A DNA stretch of 64,000 nucleotides. It comes from Flavobacteriaceae bacterium Ap0902. Lineage in GTDB: Bacteria > Bacteroidota > Bacteroidia > Flavobacteriales > Weeksellaceae. Every line of letters begins with the position of its first letter. Within the stretch, counting starts at the first letter, position 1. This document shows positions 33,567-42,122 of this stretch, one piece after another. The position numbers and the translations under genes were made by a program. A model generated the notes under the pieces. That model was not told where the DNA came from and searched no databases. It saw nothing but the letters and a program-made list of their open reading frames with translations. The stretch spans positions 124,001 through 188,000 of the forward strand of contig WTFG01000001.1 in NCBI GenBank assembly GCA_009835005.1, given 5' to 3'.

Positions 33567-35723
33567 ATGTCTAGAAATAAAAAAAGAAAACATAAAAATT
33601 CTTCTAAGGAACAAGGATATAAACAAACTGCGCATAAGATTTTACGTTATTTGTTGAAGTATCCTAACGATCAAATGAATTATAACCAAATTGCTTCTGG
33701 TTTGCAGTTCAGAAACCCCAGAGAAAAAGACCACTTAATAAAAGTATTGACCAAATTATTGGCTAATAAACAAATTATAAAAGTTGATAAAGGAACTTTT
33801 CAATTAAACTTAGAAGACAATACCGCTATTGGTAAAATAGATTTTGCCACTTCTGGTGCTGCTTATGTTTCTGTAGATGGAATAGAAGAGGATATCTATA
33901 TACCCAAAGGACAATCCAAGAATGCCTTGCAAAATGATATGGTGAGAATCATGCTCCACCCTGCCTCTGGTAGGCGGCGAGAAGGTAGTATTCTAGAAGT
34001 AATTCAGCGTAATAAGACTGAATTTGTAGGTACTTTAGAAATTGCAAAGGATGGCAAATATGGTTTTGTAAATGTAGATCAAACCTCTCTACATGTAGAT
34101 ATATTTATTGGTAAAAAGAATTTAGGCGATGTACCAGACGGGTATAAAGTAGTAGCCGAAATCATTGATTGGCCAGAGGATGCAGATTCGCCTTTTGGTA
34201 AAATTATAGAAGTTCTTGGTGAACCAGGGGAACATGATGTAGAAATGCATGCGATCTTGGCTGAGTATGGATTGCCTGCAGATTTTCCTGAAGAAGTAGA
34301 AAAAGCAGCAAATGAATTAGATACTACTATTAAACCAGAAGAAATCGCGAAACGTAGAGATATGCGTGAGGTTACGACTTTCACGATAGATCCCGCAGAT
34401 GCGAAGGATTTTGATGATGCATTGTCTATTAGAAAAATAGAAAACGGTAACTGGGAAATAGGGGTGCATATTGCCGATGTAGCACATTACGTGCAACCAG
34501 GTTCTATCATAGATCAAGAGGCATATAAACGTGCCACTTCTGTATATTTAGTGGATCGCGTAGTACCGATGTTACCAGAAATTTTGAGTAACAATGCATG
34601 TTCTTTAAGACCTAATGAGGAGAAATATACTTTCTCTGCAGTTTTTGAAATGGATGACAATGGGAAGTTAATTAAGGATTGGTTTGGACGTACGGTTATC
34701 TATTCTGATAGAAGATTCTCTTATGAACAAGCGCAGGAGATTATAGAAGGTAAGGATGATGATTTGAAAGAGGAAATTTTGACGCTGGATCGTTTAGCCA
34801 AAAAATTAAGAAAGAAAAGATTACAGAACGGAGCCATTAGTTTTGATAAAGTTGAGGTAAAATTCAAGTTAGATGAGGAAGGTAATCCAGTTGGTGTTTA
34901 CTTTAAAGAAAGCAAAGATGCCAATAAGTTGGTAGAGGAATTTATGCTACTGGCCAATCGCAAGGTTTCTGAATTTGTAAGTTTAGACAAAAATGGTAAA
35001 GACAATGGTAAAACGTTTGTTTATCGTATTCACGATGATCCAAAACCAGATCGATTAAAGAGTTTACAAGATTTTATTAAACAATTTGGCTATACTATCA
35101 AGATTGGAAATCGTAAAGAAACCACCAATTCTATCAATCAACTTTTAAAAGATGTAAAAGGAAAAGGGGAGGAGAACATGGTAGAGACCTTGGCGATGCG
35201 TTCTATGTCTAAGGCGATTTATTCTACAGAAAATGTGGGACACTATGGGCTCGCTTTTGAATATTATTCTCATTTTACTTCACCCATTAGACGTTATCCA
35301 GATGTGATTGCACATCGTCTATTACAACATTACTTGGATGGCGGTAAATCACCCGATGCACAGCCTTATGAAGAGGATTGCGAACACTGCTCCCAAAGAG
35401 AACGATTGGCCACCGATGCAGAACGGGATAGCATTAAGTATATGCAAGTTAAGTATATGGATGACCAAGTAGGAGAGGAGTTTGATGGTTTAATCTCTGG
35501 AGTTACAGAATGGGGTATTTATGTAGAACTGCCTGAATCGCGTGCAGAAGGTTTGATTAAATTGCGTAATATCAGAGATGATCATTATGTGTTTGATAAA
35601 ACTAACTATGCTATCATAGGGCAAAAAAATAAGAAAATGTATCAACTTGGGGATAAGATTCGAGTGAAATTAACTAATGCTGATTTGTTAAAAAAACAAT
35701 TGGATTTTCAACTATTGAGTTAG
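33567..35723 (+). CDS. rnr: Ribonuclease R
   Basis: 718 residues of the RNB family, a 3'-5' exoribonuclease that degrades structured RNA. Order: an N-terminal winged-helix segment rich in Lys, cold-shock-like OB domains (about 75-220, VSVDGIEEDIYIPKGQ), the RNB catalytic domain with TIDPADAKDFDDALSI (about 270-287) and HYGLAFEYYSHFTSPIRRYP, and a C-terminal S1 domain starting GEEFDGLISGVTEWGIYVE. The end is followed by a terminator embedded in 7-bp repeats. Confidence 0.95.
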   Translation: MSRNKKRKHKNSSKEQGYKQTAHKILRYLLKYPNDQMNYNQIASGLQFRNPREKDHLIKVLTKLLANKQIIKVDKGTFQLNLEDNTAIGKIDFATSGAAYVSVDGIEEDIYIPKGQSKNALQNDMVRIMLHPASGRRREGSILEVIQRNKTEFVGTLEIAKDGKYGFVNVDQTSLHVDIFIGKKNLGDVPDGYKVVAEIIDWPEDADSPFGKIIEVLGEPGEHDVEMHAILAEYGLPADFPEEVEKAANELDTTIKPEEIAKRRDMREVTTFTIDPADAKDFDDALSIRKIENGNWEIGVHIADVAHYVQPGSIIDQEAYKRATSVYLVDRVVPMLPEILSNNACSLRPNEEKYTFSAVFEMDDNGKLIKDWFGRTVIYSDRRFSYEQAQEIIEGKDDDLKEEILTLDRLAKKLRKKRLQNGAISFDKVEVKFKLDEEGNPVGVYFKESKDANKLVEEFMLLANRKVSEFVSLDKNGKDNGKTFVYRIHDDPKPDRLKSLQDFIKQFGYTIKIGNRKETTNSINQLLKDVKGKGEENMVETLAMRSMSKAIYSTENVGHYGLAFEYYSHFTSPIRRYPDVIAHRLLQHYLDGGKSPDAQPYEEDCEHCSQRERLATDAERDSIKYMQVKYMDDQVGEEFDGLISGVTEWGIYVELPESRAEGLIKLRNIRDDHYVFDKTNYAIIGQKNKKMYQLGDKIRVKLTNADLLKKQLDFQLLS

Positions 35724-35850
35724 TAAGAAAATATAAGTATCAAGTAGCAGGTATTAAGTATCAAGAGCAAAGTAGTAAGATTAGCGTCTTATGGCTTTGC
35801 TTTTTTTAGTATCAGATAGTAAGTATTTAGAAGTAGGGTTTGAGAATTAA
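35724..35850. repeat. Heptamer-phased tract around the rnr terminator
   Basis: After the rnr stop the + strand reads as AAGTATC, AAGTAGC, AGGTATT, AAGTATC, AAGAGCA, AAGTAGT in 7-bp phase, then the terminator, then AGTATC, AGATAGT, AAGTATT, TAGAAGT. The unit is the same as that found on the - strand at 1445-1505. Confidence 0.6.
35766..35807 (+). terminator. Terminator of rnr
   Basis: AGCAAAG (35766-35772) pairs with CTTTGCT (35795-35801), enclosing a second stem TAAGA/TCTTA, followed by a T run to 35807. It lies 43 bp after the rnr stop. Confidence 0.8.
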
Positions 35851-35893
35851 ATCTTTATGCTTTTGTTCTTGTTCTCGAATAGCCTATATCTCA

Positions 35894-36712
35894 TTACCAG
35901 CTACCACTAGCTCCACCACCACCGAAGCCACCGCCACCGAAGCCGCCAAATCCTCCACCGCCAAAGCTTCCTCCACCACCGAATCCACCAGAACGTCCTG
36001 GCCAAGAACTTCTACCAAAGTCAGTAAAAATTACGTCACCAAAAGTGCTTCTTCTGCCACGGTTTCCACCTTTGCCACCGCCAGGGTTGTTTCTGCTAAT
36101 AAGATAAAAAACTAAAAACATAACACCTACCAAGAAAAGAAAGCCTAAGATGTCTATGATATTAGAATTATCTCTGCTATCTTCTACAAAAGTTCCATCT
36201 AAAACACTAAATATTGCGTCAACACCTTCATCTAACCCCTTATAATAATTTTTTTGTTTAAAAAAAGGAATAATAACGTTATCTATAATTTGTCGGCTTC
36301 TGGCATCGGTCATAAATTCCTCTAGGCCAAACCCATTTTGAATGGCAATTTTACGGTCTTCTGCACTCATTAAAATTACCAATCCATTGTCTTTGTCTTC
36401 TTGTCCAAAGCCCCATTTATGAGCCCATTGAGCCGCTAAAAAGTTAGGATCTTCTCCCTGTAAAGATTGTACAATTATGACGCCTATTTGCGTTGAGGTT
36501 TTATTCTCATAGGTAATTAACTTTTGGTTTAAGGCTTGTGTTTCACTAGGTGTTAGAATCGCATGGTCTGTATAGTCAAAAACTAGGCTTTGGTCAGATT
36601 TAGGTCTTGGCGGAATATTGTATTGTGCCCTGGCATGGTTGCATAAGAATAACAGAACCAAGGTAAAAACAACCAATGGTTTGGGTATAATATGTTTAGA
36701 TTGTTTAATCAT
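35894..36712 (-). CDS. Exported TPM-domain (YgcG-type) protein with Gly-rich tail
   Basis: From the ATG at 36712 (signal peptide ending NHARAQ, about residue 30) it has 272 residues. The TPM domain spans about 45-165 (VFDYTDHAILTPSETQALNQ, GVIIVQSLQGEDPN, ALVIL-like VILMSAEDRKIAIQNGFGLE). A membrane helix follows (IIDILGFLFLVGVMFLVFYLI), and the C-terminus is a run of Gly, Ser and Phe (GGGGFGG type). This is the YgcG layout. Its start overlaps the upstream TPM gene by eight bases. With LemA next to it, a role in membrane-associated protein quality control or photosystem-like repair has been suggested for relatives; here it is unknown. Confidence 0.85.
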   Translation of the reverse strand: MIKQSKHIIPKPLVVFTLVLLFLCNHARAQYNIPPRPKSDQSLVFDYTDHAILTPSETQALNQKLITYENKTSTQIGVIIVQSLQGEDPNFLAAQWAHKWGFGQEDKDNGLVILMSAEDRKIAIQNGFGLEEFMTDARSRQIIDNVIIPFFKQKNYYKGLDEGVDAIFSVLDGTFVEDSRDNSNIIDILGFLFLVGVMFLVFYLISRNNPGGGKGGNRGRRSTFGDVIFTDFGRSSWPGRSGGFGGGGSFGGGGFGGFGGGGFGGGGASGSW

Positions 36713-37145
36713 AAGTGATTTCGTCTGAAAGTTCATTTTTGTCGTCCACATCAAGTGGGAAATGTTCTTTCATTATAACCCCTACATTTTGTATCCCAGC
36801 CCGTATTCCTTCTACGATATTTCCATCTGCAAAATGCTTTTGCATGATATCTCTGGTAGATTCCCAAAAATTATCAGGGACTACTTTGTCAATCCCTTCA
36901 TCCCCATAGATAGAAAAAGTTTTAGAGCCTGTAGAAATATGTAACAACACCCCATTATGATATTTGGTATTGTGCATGTGTAAATCAGCGAAAACCTTTT
37001 TAGCAGCATCTAAACCGCCATTATCTGGATTTTTACTGATATGCACACGAATTTCCCCAGAGGTCATATTTTCTGCATCTCTTATGGCCTCTACAATTTT
37101 ATGTTCTTCTTTTTCTGTGAAATATAAAGGATTTTTGTCTGCCAT
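36705..37145 (-). CDS. TPM-domain protein without signal peptide
   Basis: 146 residues, essentially one TPM domain (FTEKEEHKIVEAIRDAENM, SGEIRVHISKN, HNGVLLHISTGSKTFSIYGDEGID, and the GNIVEGIRAGI helix). I see no signal peptide or membrane helix. Its ATG overlaps the lemA stop as TAATG, and its end overlaps the second TPM gene, so the three genes lemA-TPM-TPM form one coupled operon, which is a common order in Bacteroidota. Confidence 0.85.
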   Translation of the reverse strand: MADKNPLYFTEKEEHKIVEAIRDAENMTSGEIRVHISKNPDNGGLDAAKKVFADLHMHNTKYHNGVLLHISTGSKTFSIYGDEGIDKVVPDNFWESTRDIMQKHFADGNIVEGIRAGIQNVGVIMKEHFPLDVDDKNELSDEITYD

Positions 37146-37759
37146 TATCTATTGAATTCGTCACGAACACTTGGTGCAACATCAGCCCCACGTACTGCCT
37201 CAAAAGGTGCCTTTGTTTCAAATCCTGTAAAACTAGCTACAATGTTGTTTGGCACTTTACGCACCTCATTATTATAAGCTTGTACTGCTTCATTGTATCG
37301 GTTACGTGACACATTGATTCTGTTTTCTGTCCCTTCTATTTGGGCAGATAAATCACGGAACTGTTCCGTAGCCGTAAGCGTTGGATAATTCTCTTGTAAG
37401 AAGTTCATTCTACCCAAGAAAGCTTGATTCAATTCCTCTTGTGCCTCTTGGAATCGGGCAATATTTTCTTCTGTTAAATTATCCCCGTCTAGTTGTATAG
37501 AGGCCGCTTGTCGTCTAGCTTCTATTACATCTGTTAGCGTTCCTCTCTCAAAATCAGCAGCTTGATCTACAGTGGCAACAAGATTACCAATAAGGTCATT
37601 TCTTCTTTGATAATCTGTTTGTACATTACCCCAAGCATTCTTTACGTTTTCATCTTGTGTAATGAAACCATTATAAACCCTGGTACCCCAGAATGCAGCG
37701 ATAGCAACGATAGCGATGATGGCAATTAAACCGATTCCTAAACATCCTCCTTTTTTCAT
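37145..37759 (-). CDS. LemA family protein
   Basis: 204 residues with one N-terminal membrane helix (about 6-24) preceded by Lys and a Cys-containing stretch (MKKGGCLGIGLI), then the LemA helical domain with the conserved ENVKNAWGNVQTDYQRRNDL (about 37-56) and the NRINVSRNRYNEAVQAYN block. LemA proteins are membrane-anchored with the helical part outside or in the cytoplasm depending on species; their function is unclear. It is the first gene of the LemA-TPM operon. Confidence 0.92.
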   Translation of the reverse strand: MKKGGCLGIGLIAIIAIVAIAAFWGTRVYNGFITQDENVKNAWGNVQTDYQRRNDLIGNLVATVDQAADFERGTLTDVIEARRQAASIQLDGDNLTEENIARFQEAQEELNQAFLGRMNFLQENYPTLTATEQFRDLSAQIEGTENRINVSRNRYNEAVQAYNNEVRKVPNNIVASFTGFETKAPFEAVRGADVAPSVRDEFNR

Positions 37760-37836
37760 AAGTTTATTTTAAAATTTAAATTTTCAAACTCAAATATGAT
37801 GCAGTTTTTTCAAAGACTACTATTATTTGATTTAAA

Positions 37837-39354
37837 TTAATGAAAAAATGCTTCTATGGCATCATAATGGGTTACACAAAAATATCCAATTATTCCTAGA
37901 ACCAATGTATAAGGCAACGCCATCTTTACCATTCTACCGTAAGAAAGATTAATCAAGGGAGCCAAAGAAGAGGTTAATAAGAATAAAAAAGCTGCTTGCC
38001 CATTAGGCGTTGCCACACTAGGTAGGTTGGTACCAGTATTGATAGCAACAGCTAATACATCCATGTGTTCCTTGGTAATATGCCCTTTTTGGAATGCATC
38101 AAAAACTTCATTGATATATACAGTGGCAACAAAAACATTATCACTAATCATAGAGAGTAAACCATTTGCTGCATAGAACATACCTGGTTGTTTTTCAAAC
38201 GGTAAAAGGAGTACTGCATCAATGATTGGCTTGAATAAATGCTGATCATGAATCATCGCTACTACTACAAAGAATACAACCAATAAAGCGGTAAATGGAA
38301 GGGCTTCTTGAAAAGATTTACCCAAGCTATGTTCATCTATTATTCCCATGAAAGAAGTTTGCAATATTATGATTGCTAGTCCTATAAAACCTACTGGTGC
38401 TATATGCAAGGCTAATCCTGCCACTAAAAGTATCGCAGCAATACCTTGAACAATTAAACCAATTTTCTCTTGGTGCGTTCTTTTTTCATCTTGTTCCTGT
38501 GTATAAGCTTCTATAATTCGTCTTGCTACAGGTGGTAACTTCTCACCATAACCGAATATTTTAGTTCTCTCTAAAATTAATGTAGTAGCTAATCCACATA
38601 TAAATACAGGGACGGTAACAGGTGCCATATGGGTAAAGAAATTGATAAAATCTTCTCCCATTTTTTCTCCAATCAATAAGTTTTGAGGTTCACCTACTAA
38701 AGTCATAACACCCCCTAGGGCAGTACCTACAACCCCATGCATAATTAAACTTCTTAAAAAAGCACGAAATTTTTCTAAAGTTTCTCCACTCAATTCTTTT
38801 CTATCTTCTTTTCCACTTTCATCATAATCTGCCTCTGGACTTGAATGAATTTTATGATAAACCCCATAAAATCCTACACATACACTTATCAACACGGCAG
38901 TTACCGTAAGCGCATCTAAAAAGGCCGAGAGCATGGCTGCAATCATTACAAAAAGAAAAGATAAGGCCAGTTTAGATTTAACTTTCACAAAAACTTTACT
39001 AAAAATGTACATGAGGAGCGGTTTCATAAAATAGATTCCTGCCACCATAAACATCAATAATAAAATTACCTCTAGGTTAGCATCCACTTCATGATAAGCG
39101 TTTTCTGGTGTAGTAAGACCCAAGATGATGATTTGGATGGCTAATAAACCACCAGACTGTAAAGGATAGCACTTGAGAGCCATTGCTAATGAGAAAATAA
39201 ACTCACCAATAAAAAGCCATGCAACAATGGTTTTCGCATGATGCTCATCCATCATCATAGGTAAACCAAAAAATAAAATTACATTTAGAACCAAGAAGCC
39301 AATCATGATTGATTTAAACCATGTTGGGCTATTACCAAGGAAATATTTAAACAT
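37837..39354 (-). CDS. nhaB: Na+/H+ antiporter NhaB
   Basis: 505 residues, the NhaB length, with about 12 membrane helices. Recognisable NhaB blocks are the N-terminal [52 protein letters not shown] and [22 protein letters not shown]. NhaB expels Na+ in exchange for protons and works best at neutral to alkaline pH. A perfect 9-bp inverted repeat (39358-39366 with 39386-39394) sits a few bases upstream of the ATG and may affect translation. Confidence 0.93.
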   Translation of the reverse strand: MFKYFLGNSPTWFKSIMIGFLVLNVILFFGLPMMMDEHHAKTIVAWLFIGEFIFSLAMALKCYPLQSGGLLAIQIIILGLTTPENAYHEVDANLEVILLLMFMVAGIYFMKPLLMYIFSKVFVKVKSKLALSFLFVMIAAMLSAFLDALTVTAVLISVCVGFYGVYHKIHSSPEADYDESGKEDRKELSGETLEKFRAFLRSLIMHGVVGTALGGVMTLVGEPQNLLIGEKMGEDFINFFTHMAPVTVPVFICGLATTLILERTKIFGYGEKLPPVARRIIEAYTQEQDEKRTHQEKIGLIVQGIAAILLVAGLALHIAPVGFIGLAIIILQTSFMGIIDEHSLGKSFQEALPFTALLVVFFVVVAMIHDQHLFKPIIDAVLLLPFEKQPGMFYAANGLLSMISDNVFVATVYINEVFDAFQKGHITKEHMDVLAVAINTGTNLPSVATPNGQAAFLFLLTSSLAPLINLSYGRMVKMALPYTLVLGIIGYFCVTHYDAIEAFFH

Positions 39355-39357
39355 ATC

Positions 39358-39402
39358 AATACAATTTTAGAGTTGCAAGATACGCAATTGTATTTTTTTT
39401 TG
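39358..39402. promoter_or_regulatory. Hairpin just upstream of nhaB
   Basis: AATACAATT (39358-39366) and AATTGTATT (39386-39394) can pair over a 19-base loop. On the + strand a T run follows, which looks like a terminator with no gene to end. On the - strand the stem ends three bases from the nhaB ATG and could mask the start site. Confidence 0.4.
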
Positions 39403-39505
39403 AATATTAAATTTTCAAGGAATCTAGGACAATGAAAATTTCATAAATTCTCAAAACTTTTTGTGGAAGCAAGTGCAATTAATGCAAACTCTTTGAGGGA
39501 TTAAA

Positions 39506-41704
39506 TCAATCACCCAACTCTAATTGATTTTTTACGAGATTATAATAATTACCTCTACTTTTAACTAGTCTATTATGATTACCTTGTTCAACGACTTTTC
39601 CTTTATCCAAAACTATAATATTATCGGCTTTTTTTACTGTTGATAGACGATGAGCAATAATTAATACTGTTTTACCTTTAAAAAATGATTGTAAATTATC
39701 ATGAATAATTTTTTCATTTTCTGCATCTAACGCACTTGTTGCTTCATCAAAGAAAATGTAATGAGGATTTTTATAAACGGCTCTCGCAATGAGTAAACGT
39801 TGTCTTTGTCCTCCTGATATTCCATTTCCAGAGGCTCCTATTTTTGTTTTTAATCCTAGAGGCAATGATTGTATAAAGGCTTGGATATTTGCAATTTTAA
39901 TGGCAAAATCTATTCTTTTGTAATCTATAGTTTCATCGCTTGTTGCTATATTTCTTTCTATCGTGTCAGAAAAAATATAACCATCCTGCATCACTACTCC
40001 AGTATTTTCTCTAATGCTTTTAGGAGATATAGAAAGAATATTATCGTAGTTATAGAATATTTTACCTTGGGTAGGATTATAAAATCTTAATAAAAGTTTC
40101 ATAAGCGTAGTCTTCCCACTACCACTTGCACCAACAACAGCGGTAACTTTGCCTTCAGGTATTAGCAAATCTATGTCTTTTAAAATATAGGGGGATTTTG
40201 GTCCTTCATACTGAAATGATAAATTCTCAAGGCGAATTCCTTTTGAAATGCCATTAGGCGAAAAGTCTTCTACAATATTAAGATTTTTTAGCTTGCTAGA
40301 GTTTGCAGGTATAATTTCTTCTTCGTTAGGTTTGTTCTGTACCTCATTCAATCTTTCTAAACTTAATTTTGCATCTTGTAAGGAGCGGAAAAAATTCACC
40401 AATTGATTGACAGGCGAATTCATTTGCCCTATGATATAAGAAATTGACAAAAGCATCCCCAAAGTCATTTCTCCTTTTACCACATAATTTGCTGCTAGAA
40501 AAGTAACTAATATGTTTTTTAATTGGTTTATAAATTCGAAACCTGATAATTGAAATTGGTTCAGCTTGAGAATTCGAATATTAGTTTTAAATAATTTTTG
40601 TTGAATGGCCTCCCATTCTATTCTTTTAAACTCTTCAAATTGATTAAGTTTCATTTCTGTAACACCATTCAGCATTTCATAAATAGACTCTTGATTCTCT
40701 GAATGTTGTTGAAATCTGTAATAATCTAAAATTTTACGCTTCTTTAGCCAATAATAAGACCATCCGATAGATAGTGCAGTAAGTAGAAAGTAAACGATTA
40801 AAATTTTAATATCGTAATACCAGAGTACACCAAAGAATACAGAAAAAGTAATGATTGAAAAAAATGTAGTTAAACTTTGTGAGGTAAGGAAATCCTCTAT
40901 TCTATCATTGTCTTGGATGCGTTGGTTAAAGTCTCCCATTGTTTTGGTATCAAAAAACTTGATAGGGAGTTGAAGTATTTTCTTTAAAAAACTAGAAATA
41001 ATATCAATGCTTAAATGTGTACCTACATACAGCATCATCCAATTTCTAAAAACCTCTATGGTAATGGAACCAAGAAAAACGCCTAATTGTGACAACAGAA
41101 TAATAAAAATAAAGTTGAGGTCCTTAGCATTTACGCCCTTGTCTATTAATGCCTCTGTTAAAAACGGAAAAATTAAGGTGAGTCCACTGCCTAGAAGCAA
41201 TAGAAAAAACATGATAATTAGTTGCTTCTTATAAGGATTAAGATGCTGTAATAAATATTGAATAGATAATTTTTCTTCTTTGGGAGGAACTAAATTTTCA
41301 AAATCCTGTGTAGGGTTTAAAAACATAGCAACACCTTTATCTTCCTCTACACACCAAGATTTTTTAAATTTACCTATTGATAGTTTTATGATACCGTGCG
41401 CAGGATCGACTAGATGAAATATTATTTTATTAGAAAAAATGGACTGCGATATTTTAAAAAGGATTACAAAATGATTTTGATTCCAATGGAGAATGCAAGG
41501 AAATAAAGGCTTTTGTTCTATTAACTTAGAAATAGAAAGTTTAACCGATTGTGTTTCAAATCCTATTTTTTGTGCGGCCTCATCAATCCCCAATAAAGAA
41601 ACTCCCTCCCGAGTAATAAAAGCGTTTTCTCTTAAAAAATCAATAGGATATTTTTTACCAAAATGTCTTACAACCATAGCAAGGCATGCTGGACCACAAT
41701 CCAT
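39506..41704 (-). CDS. Peptidase-C39 ABC exporter, 5' end frameshifted
   Basis: 732 residues in the intact frame. A C39 leader peptidase comes first, with catalytic Cys 3 in MDCGPACLAMV, His in HWNQNHFVILF and Asp in LVDPAHG; then six membrane helices (about 155-430); then the nucleotide-binding domain with Walker A GASGSGKTT, signature GISGGQRQR, Walker B IFFDEATSA and switch IIAHRLSTV. Such exporters cleave double-glycine leaders of bacteriocins or RiPPs and export the core. The gene starts abruptly at the catalytic motif. An upstream ATG at 41738, overlapping the maturase stop as TAATG, reads MAFNFPSPK and then leaves frame at five A residues (41711-41715). The conserved Gln before the Cys is missing from the annotated frame. 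Activity is therefore doubtful. Confidence 0.85.
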   Translation of the reverse strand: MDCGPACLAMVVRHFGKKYPIDFLRENAFITREGVSLLGIDEAAQKIGFETQSVKLSISKLIEQKPLFPCILHWNQNHFVILFKISQSIFSNKIIFHLVDPAHGIIKLSIGKFKKSWCVEEDKGVAMFLNPTQDFENLVPPKEEKLSIQYLLQHLNPYKKQLIIMFFLLLLGSGLTLIFPFLTEALIDKGVNAKDLNFIFIILLSQLGVFLGSITIEVFRNWMMLYVGTHLSIDIISSFLKKILQLPIKFFDTKTMGDFNQRIQDNDRIEDFLTSQSLTTFFSIITFSVFFGVLWYYDIKILIVYFLLTALSIGWSYYWLKKRKILDYYRFQQHSENQESIYEMLNGVTEMKLNQFEEFKRIEWEAIQQKLFKTNIRILKLNQFQLSGFEFINQLKNILVTFLAANYVVKGEMTLGMLLSISYIIGQMNSPVNQLVNFFRSLQDAKLSLERLNEVQNKPNEEEIIPANSSKLKNLNIVEDFSPNGISKGIRLENLSFQYEGPKSPYILKDIDLLIPEGKVTAVVGASGSGKTTLMKLLLRFYNPTQGKIFYNYDNILSISPKSIRENTGVVMQDGYIFSDTIERNIATSDETIDYKRIDFAIKIANIQAFIQSLPLGLKTKIGASGNGISGGQRQRLLIARAVYKNPHYIFFDEATSALDAENEKIIHDNLQSFFKGKTVLIIAHRLSTVKKADNIIVLDKGKVVEQGNHNRLVKSRGNYYNLVKNQLELGD

Positions 41705-41737
41705 TTGATCTTTTTGGGGAAGGAAAATTAAAAGCCA

Positions 41738-41950
41738 TTAATCCGTAATTCTAGTTAAAAACGTGTCTAATACAACCTTCTTTTTCTTATTTTCATTAAA
41801 ATCGTAAACGCAATAATCCCTGCCCTCATTTTCCATAGCTACCTGAGAACAGCCACCTCCACATAATGGCAAAATACTACATGTTTGGCAGGGCACGTTT
41901 TTGAACTTTCCAGACATTCTTTTTTCAAAAATACTATTCCATTTTAGCAA
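41738..41950 (-). pseudogene. Remnant of a SPASM-domain peptide maturase
   Basis: About 70 codons remain. They contain the SPASM cysteine pattern VPCQTCSILPLCGGGCSQ followed by a further Cys in RDYCVY, which ligates auxiliary iron-sulfur clusters in radical-SAM-type RiPP maturases. No radical SAM core (CxxxCxxC) lies upstream; the frame is closed by TAG just before LLKWNSIFEKR. The stop overlaps the old start of the exporter as TAATG, showing an ancestral maturase-exporter operon. The body of the gene has been deleted. Confidence 0.75.
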
Positions 41951-41984
41951 CTAAAGCGCTAAAATTCTTTTCTGAATTGTTCAT
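41934..41984 (-). pseudogene. Short leader-like ORF fused out of frame to the maturase remnant
   Basis: The ATG at 41984 opens a 16-codon frame, MNNSEKNFSALVAKME, which stops inside the maturase remnant in another frame. Charged and amphipathic N-termini of this kind are found in RiPP precursors, and a precursor gene would be expected at this place in the operon. I infer that a deletion joined the 5' end of the precursor gene to the 3' end of the maturase gene. The reading as a precursor leader is not proven. Confidence 0.4.
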
Positions 41985-42122
41985 AATTTAAAATTTAAAA
42001 TATATAATGTAAGATAAAGTTTTACTACATAAAACACTTCATTGGTAGTAGCTTGCAAGCTTAATTAAATTGCTTTTCTTTAACATTGCGCACTGTTAAA
42101 TAATCGGCATTTTAAAATTGGT

